In this document: positions 16,001 through 23,247 of the stretch, one piece after another | How positions within the stretch are numbered: position 1 is the first letter of the stretch | How the letters are laid out: each line of letters opens with the position of its first letter | Assembly (NCBI GenBank): GCA_964356135.1 | Contig: CAYHGV010000001.1 | Coordinates: 1-64,000, forward strand | Length of the DNA stretch: 64,000 nt | Direction: 5' to 3' | Source: CAYHGV01 sp964356135 | Lineage (GTDB): Bacteria > Hydrothermota > Tepidihabitantia > CAYHGV01 | Made by a program: the position numbers and the translations under genes | Notes under the pieces: model-generated | What the model was told of the DNA's origin: nothing | Seen by the model: only the letters and a program-made list of their open reading frames with translations | The model's database searches: none

Positions 16001-17886
16001 CCTTACCGATTCTGATTCCGACCGCGGCCGCGCTGTTGGGTTTTCTGATCAAGCGGCTGCGGAACGAGTTCGGGTTTGTCGGCGCTTTATTTACCCTCTA
16101 CTATGCGGTCCGGCTCTTTTTGGTTTCCCGCTCGGCTACCCTCAGCTACGAGATTGTCCGCATCAAATCCCTCTCCTTCAGTCTGTTTGTCGATGGGTTC
16201 TCGGGTTTGATCATTCTCGCCTGTTCGTTCTTTGGTCTGTTGGTTCTCCTCTATTCATTCCGGTCGATGCGCATCTATGCCCGGCTCAAAGGCTATTACG
16301 CCTATCTGCTGCTCACCCTTGCCTGCGCCAACGGTGTTAGCCTGGCGCACGATCTTCTGCTGTTACTCTTTTTCTGGGGGTTCCTCCTGGCACTGCTCTA
16401 CGGGCTGCTCTCGATCGGCAAGGGTGAAACCGGTGATGCCGCGAATAAGGCGTTTACGGTCATCGGCATTTCCGATTTTCTTCTGCTCTTTGGCATTGCT
16501 CTGCTCGTGGCAAAGACCGGCAAAGCCGATATTGTCCTCGAATCGAAACTGGTGTTCACCGATCCCGTGCTTGTTGCCAGTTACATTCTGTTAGCCCTCG
16601 GGTGTTTCGGTAAAGCCGGGGCATATCCTTTCCATACCTGGATTCCGGAAGCGGCAAAAGTTGCGCCGGCAACAACGATGGCGTTCATCCCGGCGAGCCT
16701 CGATAAACTGTTGGGGATCTATCTCCTGGCTCGGGTGAGCTACTCGATTTTCGATCTTACCACATCGCTTGCCCTGCGAATCTTTTTATTGAGCGTCGGT
16801 GCGGTCACCATTCTGGCTCCGGTGCTGATGGCGCTGGTGCAGAAGGAAGCGATGCGGCTCTTATCGTTCCATGCAGTTTCGCAGGTGGGCTACATGATTT
16901 TAGGAATCGGCACCGGCACGCCGATCGGTATTGCCGGTGCGATTTTTCATATGCTCAACAATTCGATTTACAAGTGCAGTTTGTTTTTGACTGTCGGTTC
17001 GGTTGAAGACCGGGCCAAGACCACCGACCTGGATAAGCTCGGTGGTCTTGGCCGGCAGATGCCGATTACGCTCTTTTCTTTTATTATTGCGGCGTTCGCC
17101 ATCTCCGGGGTTCCTCCCCTCAACGGGTTCTTTTCTAAGTGGATGGTCTATCAGGGGATTTTAGAAACGGCGAAAGATGGTAATAAAATTTATCCGATAT
17201 TTTTAATTGTTGCTCTGTTCGGCAGTGTCCTGACTCTGGCTTCATTTCTCAAGCTGCTTCATTCGCTTTTCTTAGGCGAGCGGCCGTCCGGGCTGGCACG
17301 GGTCCGGGAATCGGGTTTTGTGATGTGGATTGTTACGGTCCTATTGGCGGCGATATGTATCCTCTTTGGCGTTTGGGTGCGGGTGCCGCTTAACCTGTTC
17401 ATTTACCCCGCCATCGGATTCATAAAACCCGCGTTTATCGGCTTCTGGTCGCCTTCATTAGCCACCGGCATTATCATTATCGGAATTGTGCTCGGGCTCG
17501 TCATCTACCTTCTCGGGACGGCATGGAAACCGATGCGCCGTCACGTATTTACCGGTGGCGAGCTGCTCGCACCGGACGAGGGTCACATTACCGGTCCCCA
17601 TTTTTATAGTCCGGTAAAGGAACTCTTCGCAAAAAGCTATGAGTTTGGGGAGGGTGGAGCCTTTGACTTTTACAACTATTCTACCGGTATCATTCGGGCG
17701 GTCAGTATGGTTTTTTCGCGGTTGATTGACCGCGGGTTTGACCGATTCTACGAATTCCTCGCCCGGTTAGGAAATCTCTTCGGAAGCGCGCTTTCGTTCG
17801 TTCATTCCGGAGAATTGCCGACCTATTTAGGCTGGATCTTTTTAGGAATGGCGGTAATTTTGATCGTGCTCATGTTCGGCGGTTAG
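15985..17886 (+). CDS. antiporter-like membrane subunit 2 (NuoL/MrpA-like, long C-terminus)
   Basis: A 633-residue member of the same family. The conserved core includes KAGAYPFHTWIPEAAKVAPA, a second motif at QKEAMRLLSFHAVSQVGYM and NNSIYKCSLFL. After about residue 480 it extends through extra helices and an amphipathic stretch, as in NuoL and MbhI-containing complexes where a lateral helix ties antiporter modules together. It begins inside the previous gene and ends one base before the next, so the three are co-translated. Confidence 0.87.
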   Translation: MLNVLTLPILIPTAAALLGFLIKRLRNEFGFVGALFTLYYAVRLFLVSRSATLSYEIVRIKSLSFSLFVDGFSGLIILACSFFGLLVLLYSFRSMRIYARLKGYYAYLLLTLACANGVSLAHDLLLLLFFWGFLLALLYGLLSIGKGETGDAANKAFTVIGISDFLLLFGIALLVAKTGKADIVLESKLVFTDPVLVASYILLALGCFGKAGAYPFHTWIPEAAKVAPATTMAFIPASLDKLLGIYLLARVSYSIFDLTTSLALRIFLLSVGAVTILAPVLMALVQKEAMRLLSFHAVSQVGYMILGIGTGTPIGIAGAIFHMLNNSIYKCSLFLTVGSVEDRAKTTDLDKLGGLGRQMPITLFSFIIAAFAISGVPPLNGFFSKWMVYQGILETAKDGNKIYPIFLIVALFGSVLTLASFLKLLHSLFLGERPSGLARVRESGFVMWIVTVLLAAICILFGVWVRVPLNLFIYPAIGFIKPAFIGFWSPSLATGIIIIGIVLGLVIYLLGTAWKPMRRHVFTGGELLAPDEGHITGPHFYSPVKELFAKSYEFGEGGAFDFYNYSTGIIRAVSMVFSRLIDRGFDRFYEFLARLGNLFGSALSFVHSGELPTYLGWIFLGMAVILIVLMFGG

Positions 17887-17887
17887 G

Positions 17888-18412
17888 ATGCTGCTCTTTT
17901 CGCTCTTTCTGGTTTTTATAATTATTGCCGCGATCGTGGCAATCGAAATCAAAGACCTCCTGGCGGCGACGATTGCAGTGGGTGCCGTGGGCTTCGGGGT
18001 GGCGATTATGTTTATCCTCACCCAGGCTCCGGATCTGGCGATTGTCCAGATTGTCGTCGAGGTTTTAACCGTCATCGTCTTTGTCGCGGTTGTGCTGCAG
18101 ACGACCCACGAGGATACGACCGTCGGGATGAATCGAGGAATGATATTCCCCCTCGTTTCCTATCTGGCGTTCGGTTTCGTTTTTATTACGCTTGTGCTCT
18201 ATACGTTCAAAGAGCTTCCACGGTTTGGCGAGCCACTGATCAAGGTTGCACAGTTCTACATCGCTGAGGGTCTTGCGAAAACCGGCGCGGCGAATATCGT
18301 TGCGGCGGTGATTCTTGATTTTCGGGGTTATGATACCCTGGGCGAAGCAACGGTGCTGTTCACCGCAGTAATCGGAGTACTAACTATATTAAGAAAGGTA
18401 GGACGAAAGTGA
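17888..18412 (+). CDS. fused MbhD-MbhE-type (MrpA C-terminal / MrpB N-terminal) subunit
   Basis: A 174-residue membrane protein. The first half is the DUF4040/MbhD type (IEIKDLLAATIAVGAVGFGV and APDLAIVQIVVEVLTVIVFV). The second half holds the MbhE/MrpB-N signature (NIVAAVILDFRGYDTLGEAT). In Pyrococcus Mbh these are separate short genes and in Mrp they belong to MrpA and MrpB; here they are one polypeptide. It forms part of the ion-translocation module together with the MnhB-G proteins. Confidence 0.82.
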   Translation: MLLFSLFLVFIIIAAIVAIEIKDLLAATIAVGAVGFGVAIMFILTQAPDLAIVQIVVEVLTVIVFVAVVLQTTHEDTTVGMNRGMIFPLVSYLAFGFVFITLVLYTFKELPRFGEPLIKVAQFYIAEGLAKTGAANIVAAVILDFRGYDTLGEATVLFTAVIGVLTILRKVGRK

Positions 18413-18455
18413 ACAATCTCCGCGTTCGTCCGCGTCCTTCCTCGCTTTGGCAGAA

Positions 18456-18890
18456 ATGAGCGGAATGACCGTGATTGTTAAAACGATGGCGCGGATTACG
18501 AGCGGGCTGATTTTCCTCTTTGGCTGCTATATCGTGCTCCACGGCCACCTGACGCCGGGCGGAGGATTCGCGGGCGGGGTGATCATTGCTGCGAGTTTTG
18601 TTCTTTTGATATTAGCCTTCGGCAGCCGGGAATCGGGCGAGCGGCGTTCGTATACGGTCGCTTCAATTATGGAAAGTGTCGGCGGAATTCTCTTTTTAGC
18701 GATTGCCGTTTTGGGTTTGTTTGTCGGGAGCTGGTTCTTTTTGAATCTGTTGCCCCATGGCACGCCGTTACGCATCTGGAGTTCGGGGATTATTTTGCCC
18801 GCCAATATCGCGATCGGCATCAAGGTCGGCGCAGGCTTGGTTAGTATCTTTCTTGCGTTTGCCGCTACCAAACACGTCACGAAGGAGTAG
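18456..18890 (+). CDS. mnhB: MnhB/MrpB-type antiporter subunit
   Basis: A roughly 144-residue membrane protein with the MnhB signature LHGHLTPGGGFAGGVIIAAS and four hydrophobic segments. It corresponds to MbhF. ATGs at 18456 and 18465 and a TTG at 18447 are all possible starts; none has a strong Shine-Dalgarno sequence. It is followed by a gap made of two hairpins. Confidence 0.88.
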   Translation: MSGMTVIVKTMARITSGLIFLFGCYIVLHGHLTPGGGFAGGVIIAASFVLLILAFGSRESGERRSYTVASIMESVGGILFLAIAVLGLFVGSWFFLNLLPHGTPLRIWSSGIILPANIAIGIKVGAGLVSIFLAFAATKHVTKE

Positions 18891-18989
18891 CATTGATGAA
18901 AACTGAGAACAATCGATGGAGAGGTAAAGAATTCAGTTTACCTCGGTATCTATCTCAGTCTCAATCAATGCTCAATTCCTTTTTGAGCA
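18891..18989. repeat. 80-bp long palindrome plus hairpin between mnhB and mnhC
   Basis: CATTGAT (18891-18897) pairs with ATCAATG (18964-18970), ACTGAG with CTCAGT, and GAGGTAAA with TTTACCTC. A second hairpin, TGCTCAA-N7-TTGAGCA, spans 18969-18989. Together they fill the whole intergenic gap. Confidence 0.55.
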
Positions 18990-18998
18990 CGGGATAAG

Positions 18999-19337
18999 AT
19001 GCTCTTCTTTGTTGCATGCATTGTGCTGTTTCTGATCGGTCTCTATGCGGTCATAACCAAGAAGAACCTGATCAAGATTGCGATCGGGTTCTCGATTATG
19101 GAGTATGCGGTCAATCTGCTGTTTGCCCTGATCGGCTTCAAAAAAGGCGCAATCCCTCCGATTATAACCTCGCTCTCCGCACCGAAGAATTTTGTCGACC
19201 CTCTTCCCCAGGCACTGGTCCTGACCGCGATCGTCATCGGTTTGTGCACAACCGCACTGTTGCTTGCGATTGCCCTCCGGCTCTACCAGCGGTACAAGAC
19301 ATTCGATATCACCGAAATCAAAAAACTACGTGGCTGA
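18999..19337 (+). CDS. mnhC: MnhC/NuoK-type antiporter subunit
   Basis: A 112-residue, three-helix protein of the NuoK/MnhC family, equivalent to MbhG. Family features include the intramembrane Glu in GFSIMEYAVNLLFALIG and the loop PLPQALVLTAIVIGLCTTAL. It forms part of the ion path of Mrp-type complexes. It is separated from mnhD by a repeat-filled gap of 167 bp. Confidence 0.9.
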   Translation: MLFFVACIVLFLIGLYAVITKKNLIKIAIGFSIMEYAVNLLFALIGFKKGAIPPIITSLSAPKNFVDPLPQALVLTAIVIGLCTTALLLAIALRLYQRYKTFDITEIKKLRG

Positions 19338-19343
19338 TAATGG

Positions 19344-19500
19344 AACCACAGATGCACACAGATAGACACAGATTAAACGAAAATGAATAAGGGAAATTCT
19401 TACCGATTGACTGTAGATCGAGTACTATTTAACCATTATGGCTCGTGCGGACCGCTTCGGTCCGAGCGAGCCGAACCATTTAACCAATTTTTGGACTGTT
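19344..19500. repeat. intergenic repeat with ACAGATAGACACAGAT motif and strong hairpin
   Basis: The gap between mnhC and mnhD holds AACCACAGATGCACACAG followed by ATAGACACAGAT (19345-19373). A 33-nt hairpin at 19440-19472 has stems GGCTCG/CGAGCC and CGGACC/GGTCCG, and AACCATTTAACCA follows. The same CAGATAGACACAGAT and CCATTTAACCATTTTT pieces recur in the next gap at 21019-21120. Confidence 0.6.
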
Positions 19501-19504
19501 TTTA

Positions 19505-21001
19505 ATGTCTAATATCTTTCTTCCGCTTTTTATTGCGCTGCCGTTAGCCGGTGCGTTTCTCATTCCGCTCGTAGCCCGGCTGTGGCATGGGCTGGCCGAT
19601 ATTATCGCCAATCTCATCACCGCCGCCCTGGTCGGGCTCTCGATTTACGCGCTCACGGTCCTCGCCTATCAGCCGATGGTGGTCTATAAACTCGGCGGCT
19701 GGCCGCCGCCGATCGGCATCGTTATGGGTTTTGATGCCCTCTCCGGGCTGATGGTTGTAACGATTGCGGTTATCAGTTTTGCCGCGAGTCTGTTTTCGAT
19801 TCGCTATCTCGATTCCTATACCGGGCGCTGGAAGTTCTATACTTTGTTCATGCTGATCATTGCCGGATTGAACGGAGTCGCCATTACCGGCGATATCTTT
19901 AATCTGTTCGTTTTTGTTGAGATTACTTCGGTCGCATCCTATGCCCTGGTTGCATTCGGCACCAGAGACGAGGAGCTCGAAGCCGGATTTAAGTACATGG
20001 TGATCAGTGAGGTTGGCGGTATGACCCTGTTGCTGGCGTTGGCGCTCATCTATGCCAAGGCATCAACCCTGAATATGGCAGACCTTGCCCGGATAATTAG
20101 CCTGCACGGCATGAGCCCGTTCTTCTGGTTTGTGCTTGGATTGTTGGTCATCACGTTCGCGATTAAAGCCGCGTTAGTGCCGTTCCACTCCTGGCTGCCT
20201 GATGCCCACCCCGCCGCACCGACGCCGGTGTCGGCGATTCTCTCCGGGGTTTATATCAAGGTTTTAGGAGTCTATGCCCTGAGCCGGATTGTTTTCAATG
20301 TTTTCGGGCTCCACCGTGCCAATGCTCCGGTCTTCTTCAATCTCCTTTTGATACTCGGGCTGGTTTCAATCGTCGTCGGGGCATTTCTGGCGTTATCCCA
20401 GAAGGATTATAAGCGATTGTTGGCGTATTCGAGCATCAGCCAGGTCGGTTACATTATCGTCGGGTTCGGGATTGGTAACTACTGGGGGGTGTTGGGAGCC
20501 CTCTTCCATATTCTCGCCCATGCGTTGAACAAAAGCTTGTTGTTTTTGACTTCGGGTTCAGTCGACCGCGCACTGCGAACGCGCGACCTGGACAAGATGG
20601 GTGGTCTGGAAAAGAAGATGCCCGTAACGGCATGGAGTTTTATTGTCGGTTCGACTTCGCTTGCCGGTTTACCGCCGCTGGTCGGATTCTTCTCCAAGCT
20701 GCTGATCGTGCTCGGAGCACTGGCGGCGAAGATGTATCTGGTGGCGGTGGCGGTGGTTCTGTTGAGTGTCGTCACCCTCGGCTATTTTCTGAAGATCATC
20801 AAACAGGCGTTCTTTGGTAAAGAGGCGACCGAGGGAGCGCACGAAGCGCCACTGGCGATGGCACTGCCGATGATTATGCTTGCGGTGCTGGCGGTTGCCT
20901 GCGGTCTCGGATATTTTTGGCTTACTAAATTCGTAGTCGGTCCAGCCGCCGATGCACTGTTACGGGGAATCGACTATGCACGACTCATCTTCGGTGGATA
21001 A
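19505..21001 (+). CDS. mnhD: MnhD/MbhH-type antiporter subunit
   Basis: The third antiporter-like subunit (498 residues, about 14 helices). Signatures include LVPFHSWLPDAHPAAPTPVS, the preceding TM5 Lys in TFAIKAALVPF, the Glu in FVEITSVASYALVAFG, and QKDYKRLLAYSSISQVGYI. In Mrp antiporters and Mbh this subunit carries a proton path. It sits with mnhB, C, E, F and G as in complete Mrp-type sets. Confidence 0.92.
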   Translation: MSNIFLPLFIALPLAGAFLIPLVARLWHGLADIIANLITAALVGLSIYALTVLAYQPMVVYKLGGWPPPIGIVMGFDALSGLMVVTIAVISFAASLFSIRYLDSYTGRWKFYTLFMLIIAGLNGVAITGDIFNLFVFVEITSVASYALVAFGTRDEELEAGFKYMVISEVGGMTLLLALALIYAKASTLNMADLARIISLHGMSPFFWFVLGLLVITFAIKAALVPFHSWLPDAHPAAPTPVSAILSGVYIKVLGVYALSRIVFNVFGLHRANAPVFFNLLLILGLVSIVVGAFLALSQKDYKRLLAYSSISQVGYIIVGFGIGNYWGVLGALFHILAHALNKSLLFLTSGSVDRALRTRDLDKMGGLEKKMPVTAWSFIVGSTSLAGLPPLVGFFSKLLIVLGALAAKMYLVAVAVVLLSVVTLGYFLKIIKQAFFGKEATEGAHEAPLAMALPMIMLAVLAVACGLGYFWLTKFVVGPAADALLRGIDYARLIFGG

Positions 21002-21018
21002 TATGATACCAAATACTG

Positions 21019-21120
21019 ACCGCAGATGGACGCAGATAGACACAGATAAGAATAACACGAAGTGCTTGGTAACCGGGGGTGGTTTGTTATTTTACCGATT
21101 ACCATTTAACCATTTTTTAG
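21019..21120. repeat. second copy of the CAGATAGACACAGAT repeat
   Basis: The gap between mnhD and mnhE contains CCGCAGATGGACGCAGATAG then ACACAGAT (21020-21047) and ACCATTTAACCATTTTT (21103-21119), matching the element in the previous gap. No ORF is present. Confidence 0.55.
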
Positions 21121-21121
21121 T

Positions 21122-21604
21122 ATGATTATCGTCTACTTCATCTTCGGCTACGGTCTCTGGCTGCTGCTGACTTGGACGGTCTACTACCAGTCGCTCATCG
21201 CCGGTGTGCTGGTGACCGTTCTCGCGACCGTTGTTTTTGGCAATTACTTCACCGGCAGCCCGAAAAAATTCTTAGACCCGCGCCGCTATTTCTGGGTGCT
21301 GGTTTATATTCCGGTGTTTATCTACTACATGCTCCGGGCAAATCTCGATGTCGCATTCCGGGCGTTGCATCCCCAACGGCCGATACGTCCCGGGATTGTC
21401 AAAATTCGGACCACCCTCAAAACCGATCTGGCAAAGACCTTTTTGGCTAACTCCATCACCCTCACCCCGGGTACGATGACGGTCGAGATTGACGGCGAGT
21501 ATCTCTATATTCATTGGATTTTCGTCGAGACGACCGACATCGAAGAAGCGTCGAAGGTAATTGCCCGACCATTTGAACCGTATCTCCGGAGAATATTCGA
21601 ATGA
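21122..21604 (+). CDS. mnhE: MnhE-type antiporter subunit
   Basis: A 160-residue protein with two N-terminal membrane segments and a cytoplasmic domain. The signature of MnhE/MbhA is present: TDLAKTFLANSITLTPGTMT and YLYIHWIFVETTD, a hallmark of the family. It has a four-base overlap with mnhF. Confidence 0.92.
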   Translation: MIIVYFIFGYGLWLLLTWTVYYQSLIAGVLVTVLATVVFGNYFTGSPKKFLDPRRYFWVLVYIPVFIYYMLRANLDVAFRALHPQRPIRPGIVKIRTTLKTDLAKTFLANSITLTPGTMTVEIDGEYLYIHWIFVETTDIEEASKVIARPFEPYLRRIFE

Positions 21605-21855
21605 CCGGTTTAATGGTGGTCTTGGCGGTTGCGGCATTTCTCTGTTTGTACCGGATTTTCCAGGGGCCGACCATTTCCGACCGGTCAGTCGGAGTCGATA
21701 TTATGGGGATTATTTTCGTCGGCATTACCGCGCTCACCGCCGTGATCTTTAACCTCTCCTATTTATTGGATTTAGCGATTGCCCTGGCGATGCTCAGTTT
21801 TATCGGCGTTCTGGCACTCGCAAAATATTTGGAAAAGCGGAATTTAGATGATTAA
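21601..21855 (+). CDS. mnhF: MnhF-type antiporter subunit
   Basis: An 84-residue, three-helix protein. The family motif GPTISDRSVGVDIMG lies after the first helix, with an Asp in the last helix (LDLAIALAMLSFIG). It matches MnhF/MbhB in length and is coupled on both sides by overlaps. Confidence 0.92.
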   Translation: MTGLMVVLAVAAFLCLYRIFQGPTISDRSVGVDIMGIIFVGITALTAVIFNLSYLLDLAIALAMLSFIGVLALAKYLEKRNLDD

Positions 21856-22201
21856 ATTCTTCGGCTGGTTTTTTATCTGGCTGGGTGTGTTTTTCGACCT
21901 CTTGGGCTGTATCGGCTTGGTCCGCTTCCCGGATGTCTATAACCGGCTCCAGGCAGCGACGAAATCCGTAACCCTGGGGACCTTAGGGATCATGTTCGGG
22001 ATTTTTCTCCTGCATGGTTTCAGTCCGATGGGAATCAAGGCTCTGATCTGCGGTATGTTTATCCTGTTGACCGCGCCGGTTTCAGCGCACGCGTTAGCCC
22101 GGGGTTCGCTCATCTTCCGGTCGAAGATGTGGAAAGGTTCAACGGTCGATAGGTTCGGTGAAGATAAACTCGGCGGCCCGCAAATCGAGGATAAGGAATG
22201 A
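21848..22201 (+). CDS. mnhG: MnhG-type antiporter subunit
   Basis: A 117-residue, three-helix protein with the MnhG/MbhC signature (GLVRFPDVYNRLQAATKSVT and GIKALICGMFILLTAPVSAH). A polar tail of about 25 residues follows. It begins inside mnhF. A 141-bp gap filled by a dispersed repeat separates it from the last gene of the operon. Confidence 0.92.
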   Translation: MIKFFGWFFIWLGVFFDLLGCIGLVRFPDVYNRLQAATKSVTLGTLGIMFGIFLLHGFSPMGIKALICGMFILLTAPVSAHALARGSLIFRSKMWKGSTVDRFGEDKLGGPQIEDKE

Positions 22202-22221
22202 AACCTTTAATTGTAAGATTG

Positions 22222-22332
22222 AACCACAAATCCGCCAAGATTCATGGCGGACACAAAAAGCACAAAGAAGATAATTATTTAGGTGTCAAAGAAATTTTCT
22301 TAAACTTTGTGTCCTTTGTATCCTTTGTGGTA
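22222..22332. repeat. AACCACAAA...TTTGTGGT element with nested 21-nt hairpin
   Basis: The left arm AACCACAAA and right arm CCTTTGTGGT bracket runs of CACAAA/TTTGTG. A nested hairpin TCCGCCA-N7-TGGCGGA sits at 22231-22251. This is one of at least seven related elements in the window. Confidence 0.6.
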
Positions 22333-22342
22333 AAAATTTCAA

Positions 22343-22951
22343 ATGAAAAAACCTAAACTCCGTGAGTTAGCCGAAGCTCTGCGGGCGATCTTCACCGGTC
22401 CCTATACCCGGAAGTTTCCCAGGGAGCCTTCACCCGCATTCCCCCGCTATCGGGGAATAATCGCCTTTGATAAAGATAAGTGTCTTGGCTGCGGCGCATG
22501 CGTTGAGGTCTGCCCGGCTTTAGCCCGGGAAATGGTCGACGATAAAAAAAAGAAAATCAGGAGGAATATCCACTATCAGGACCGGTGCGTCTACTGCGGT
22601 CAGTGTGTCGCCTACTGCACCAATAAGTATGCCATCGTTCATACGCCGGAATACGATCTGGCAAATCTCGACCGCAGCCACTACGATAATTCTATCGAAT
22701 TAGAGCTGGTGATGTGCGAGGTCTGCGGAGGGGTGATAACCACCCGGAATCACCTGCGCTGGATCGCCAACAAGGTCGGTGAACTGGCGTATGCCAATCC
22801 GACGTTGATGTTAATAAAATTGGGCGAGCTGGGTTTAGTCGAGGAAACTGTACCCCGAACCGAACCCGCGCCCTACCGTTCCGACACCCAGAGATTGCTC
22901 TGCCCCCGATGCCGCCGGGAGATTCATCTCACCGAGGTATGGGGGTATTGA
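22343..22951 (+). CDS. mbhN: NuoI/MbhN-type ferredoxin subunit with C-terminal Cys pairs
   Basis: A 202-residue protein holding two [4Fe-4S] clusters (CLGCGACVEVCP near residue 50 and CVYCGQCVAYCT near 85) that pass electrons to the small subunit. Beyond the clusters are two CxxC pairs (MCEVCGG near 130 and LLCPRCRRE near 187) that could form a zinc ribbon. It ends EIHLTEVWGY. It is probably the last gene of the operon. A degenerate copy of its 3' end lies at 26737-26809. Confidence 0.9.
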   Translation: MKKPKLRELAEALRAIFTGPYTRKFPREPSPAFPRYRGIIAFDKDKCLGCGACVEVCPALAREMVDDKKKKIRRNIHYQDRCVYCGQCVAYCTNKYAIVHTPEYDLANLDRSHYDNSIELELVMCEVCGGVITTRNHLRWIANKVGELAYANPTLMLIKLGELGLVEETVPRTEPAPYRSDTQRLLCPRCRREIHLTEVWGY

Positions 22952-23013
22952 CGTTTTTTTCCCGAGAGATAAAATAATACCAGCGAACTAACATAGAACT
23001 TGAATTCTGACAT

Positions 23014-23200
23014 AACCATCCGCCACGAGGTATGGCGGACACACGAAGAAACACGAACGGGCACGAAAGGAATATTGGTAGTGAGCGAAATTCAATTTTC
23101 ACCAATGAGGTGGAAAACAAAGAATGGTTGGTGGCGCTTCGCTCCACCTACTCTTCGAGTTTCGTGTCAATTCGCAATCGTTCGTGTAAATTCGTGGTTT
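23014..23200. repeat. CACGAA-type palindromic element with nested hairpin
   Basis: The left arm has AACCATCCGCCA then ACACGAAGAAACACGAACG; the right arm has TTCGTGTCAA and TTCGTGTAAATTCGTGGTT. The nested hairpin TCCGCCA-N7-TGGCGGA is at 23019-23039. The element fills most of the 296-bp gap before the hydrolase gene. Confidence 0.6.
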
Positions 23201-23247
23201 CTTATTTTAGGACTTGGGATAAAACTTTAACTACAGGAGGCAGTTAC

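Noticed and set aside
19440..19472. Intrinsic terminator inside the hydrogenase operon
   Set aside because: The hairpin is strong but has no T-run and recurs at 26844-26876 as a repeat; downstream mnhD-G lack an obvious promoter of their own.
22222..23200. CRISPR array suggested by repeated CACGAA and hairpin motifs
   Set aside because: Units are inverted and irregularly spaced, with no constant repeat-spacer period and no cas genes.
22981..23247. N-terminal extension of the exported hydrolase back to 23032
   Set aside because: It lies in repeat DNA and would bury the signal peptide; AGGAGG directly precedes 23248.
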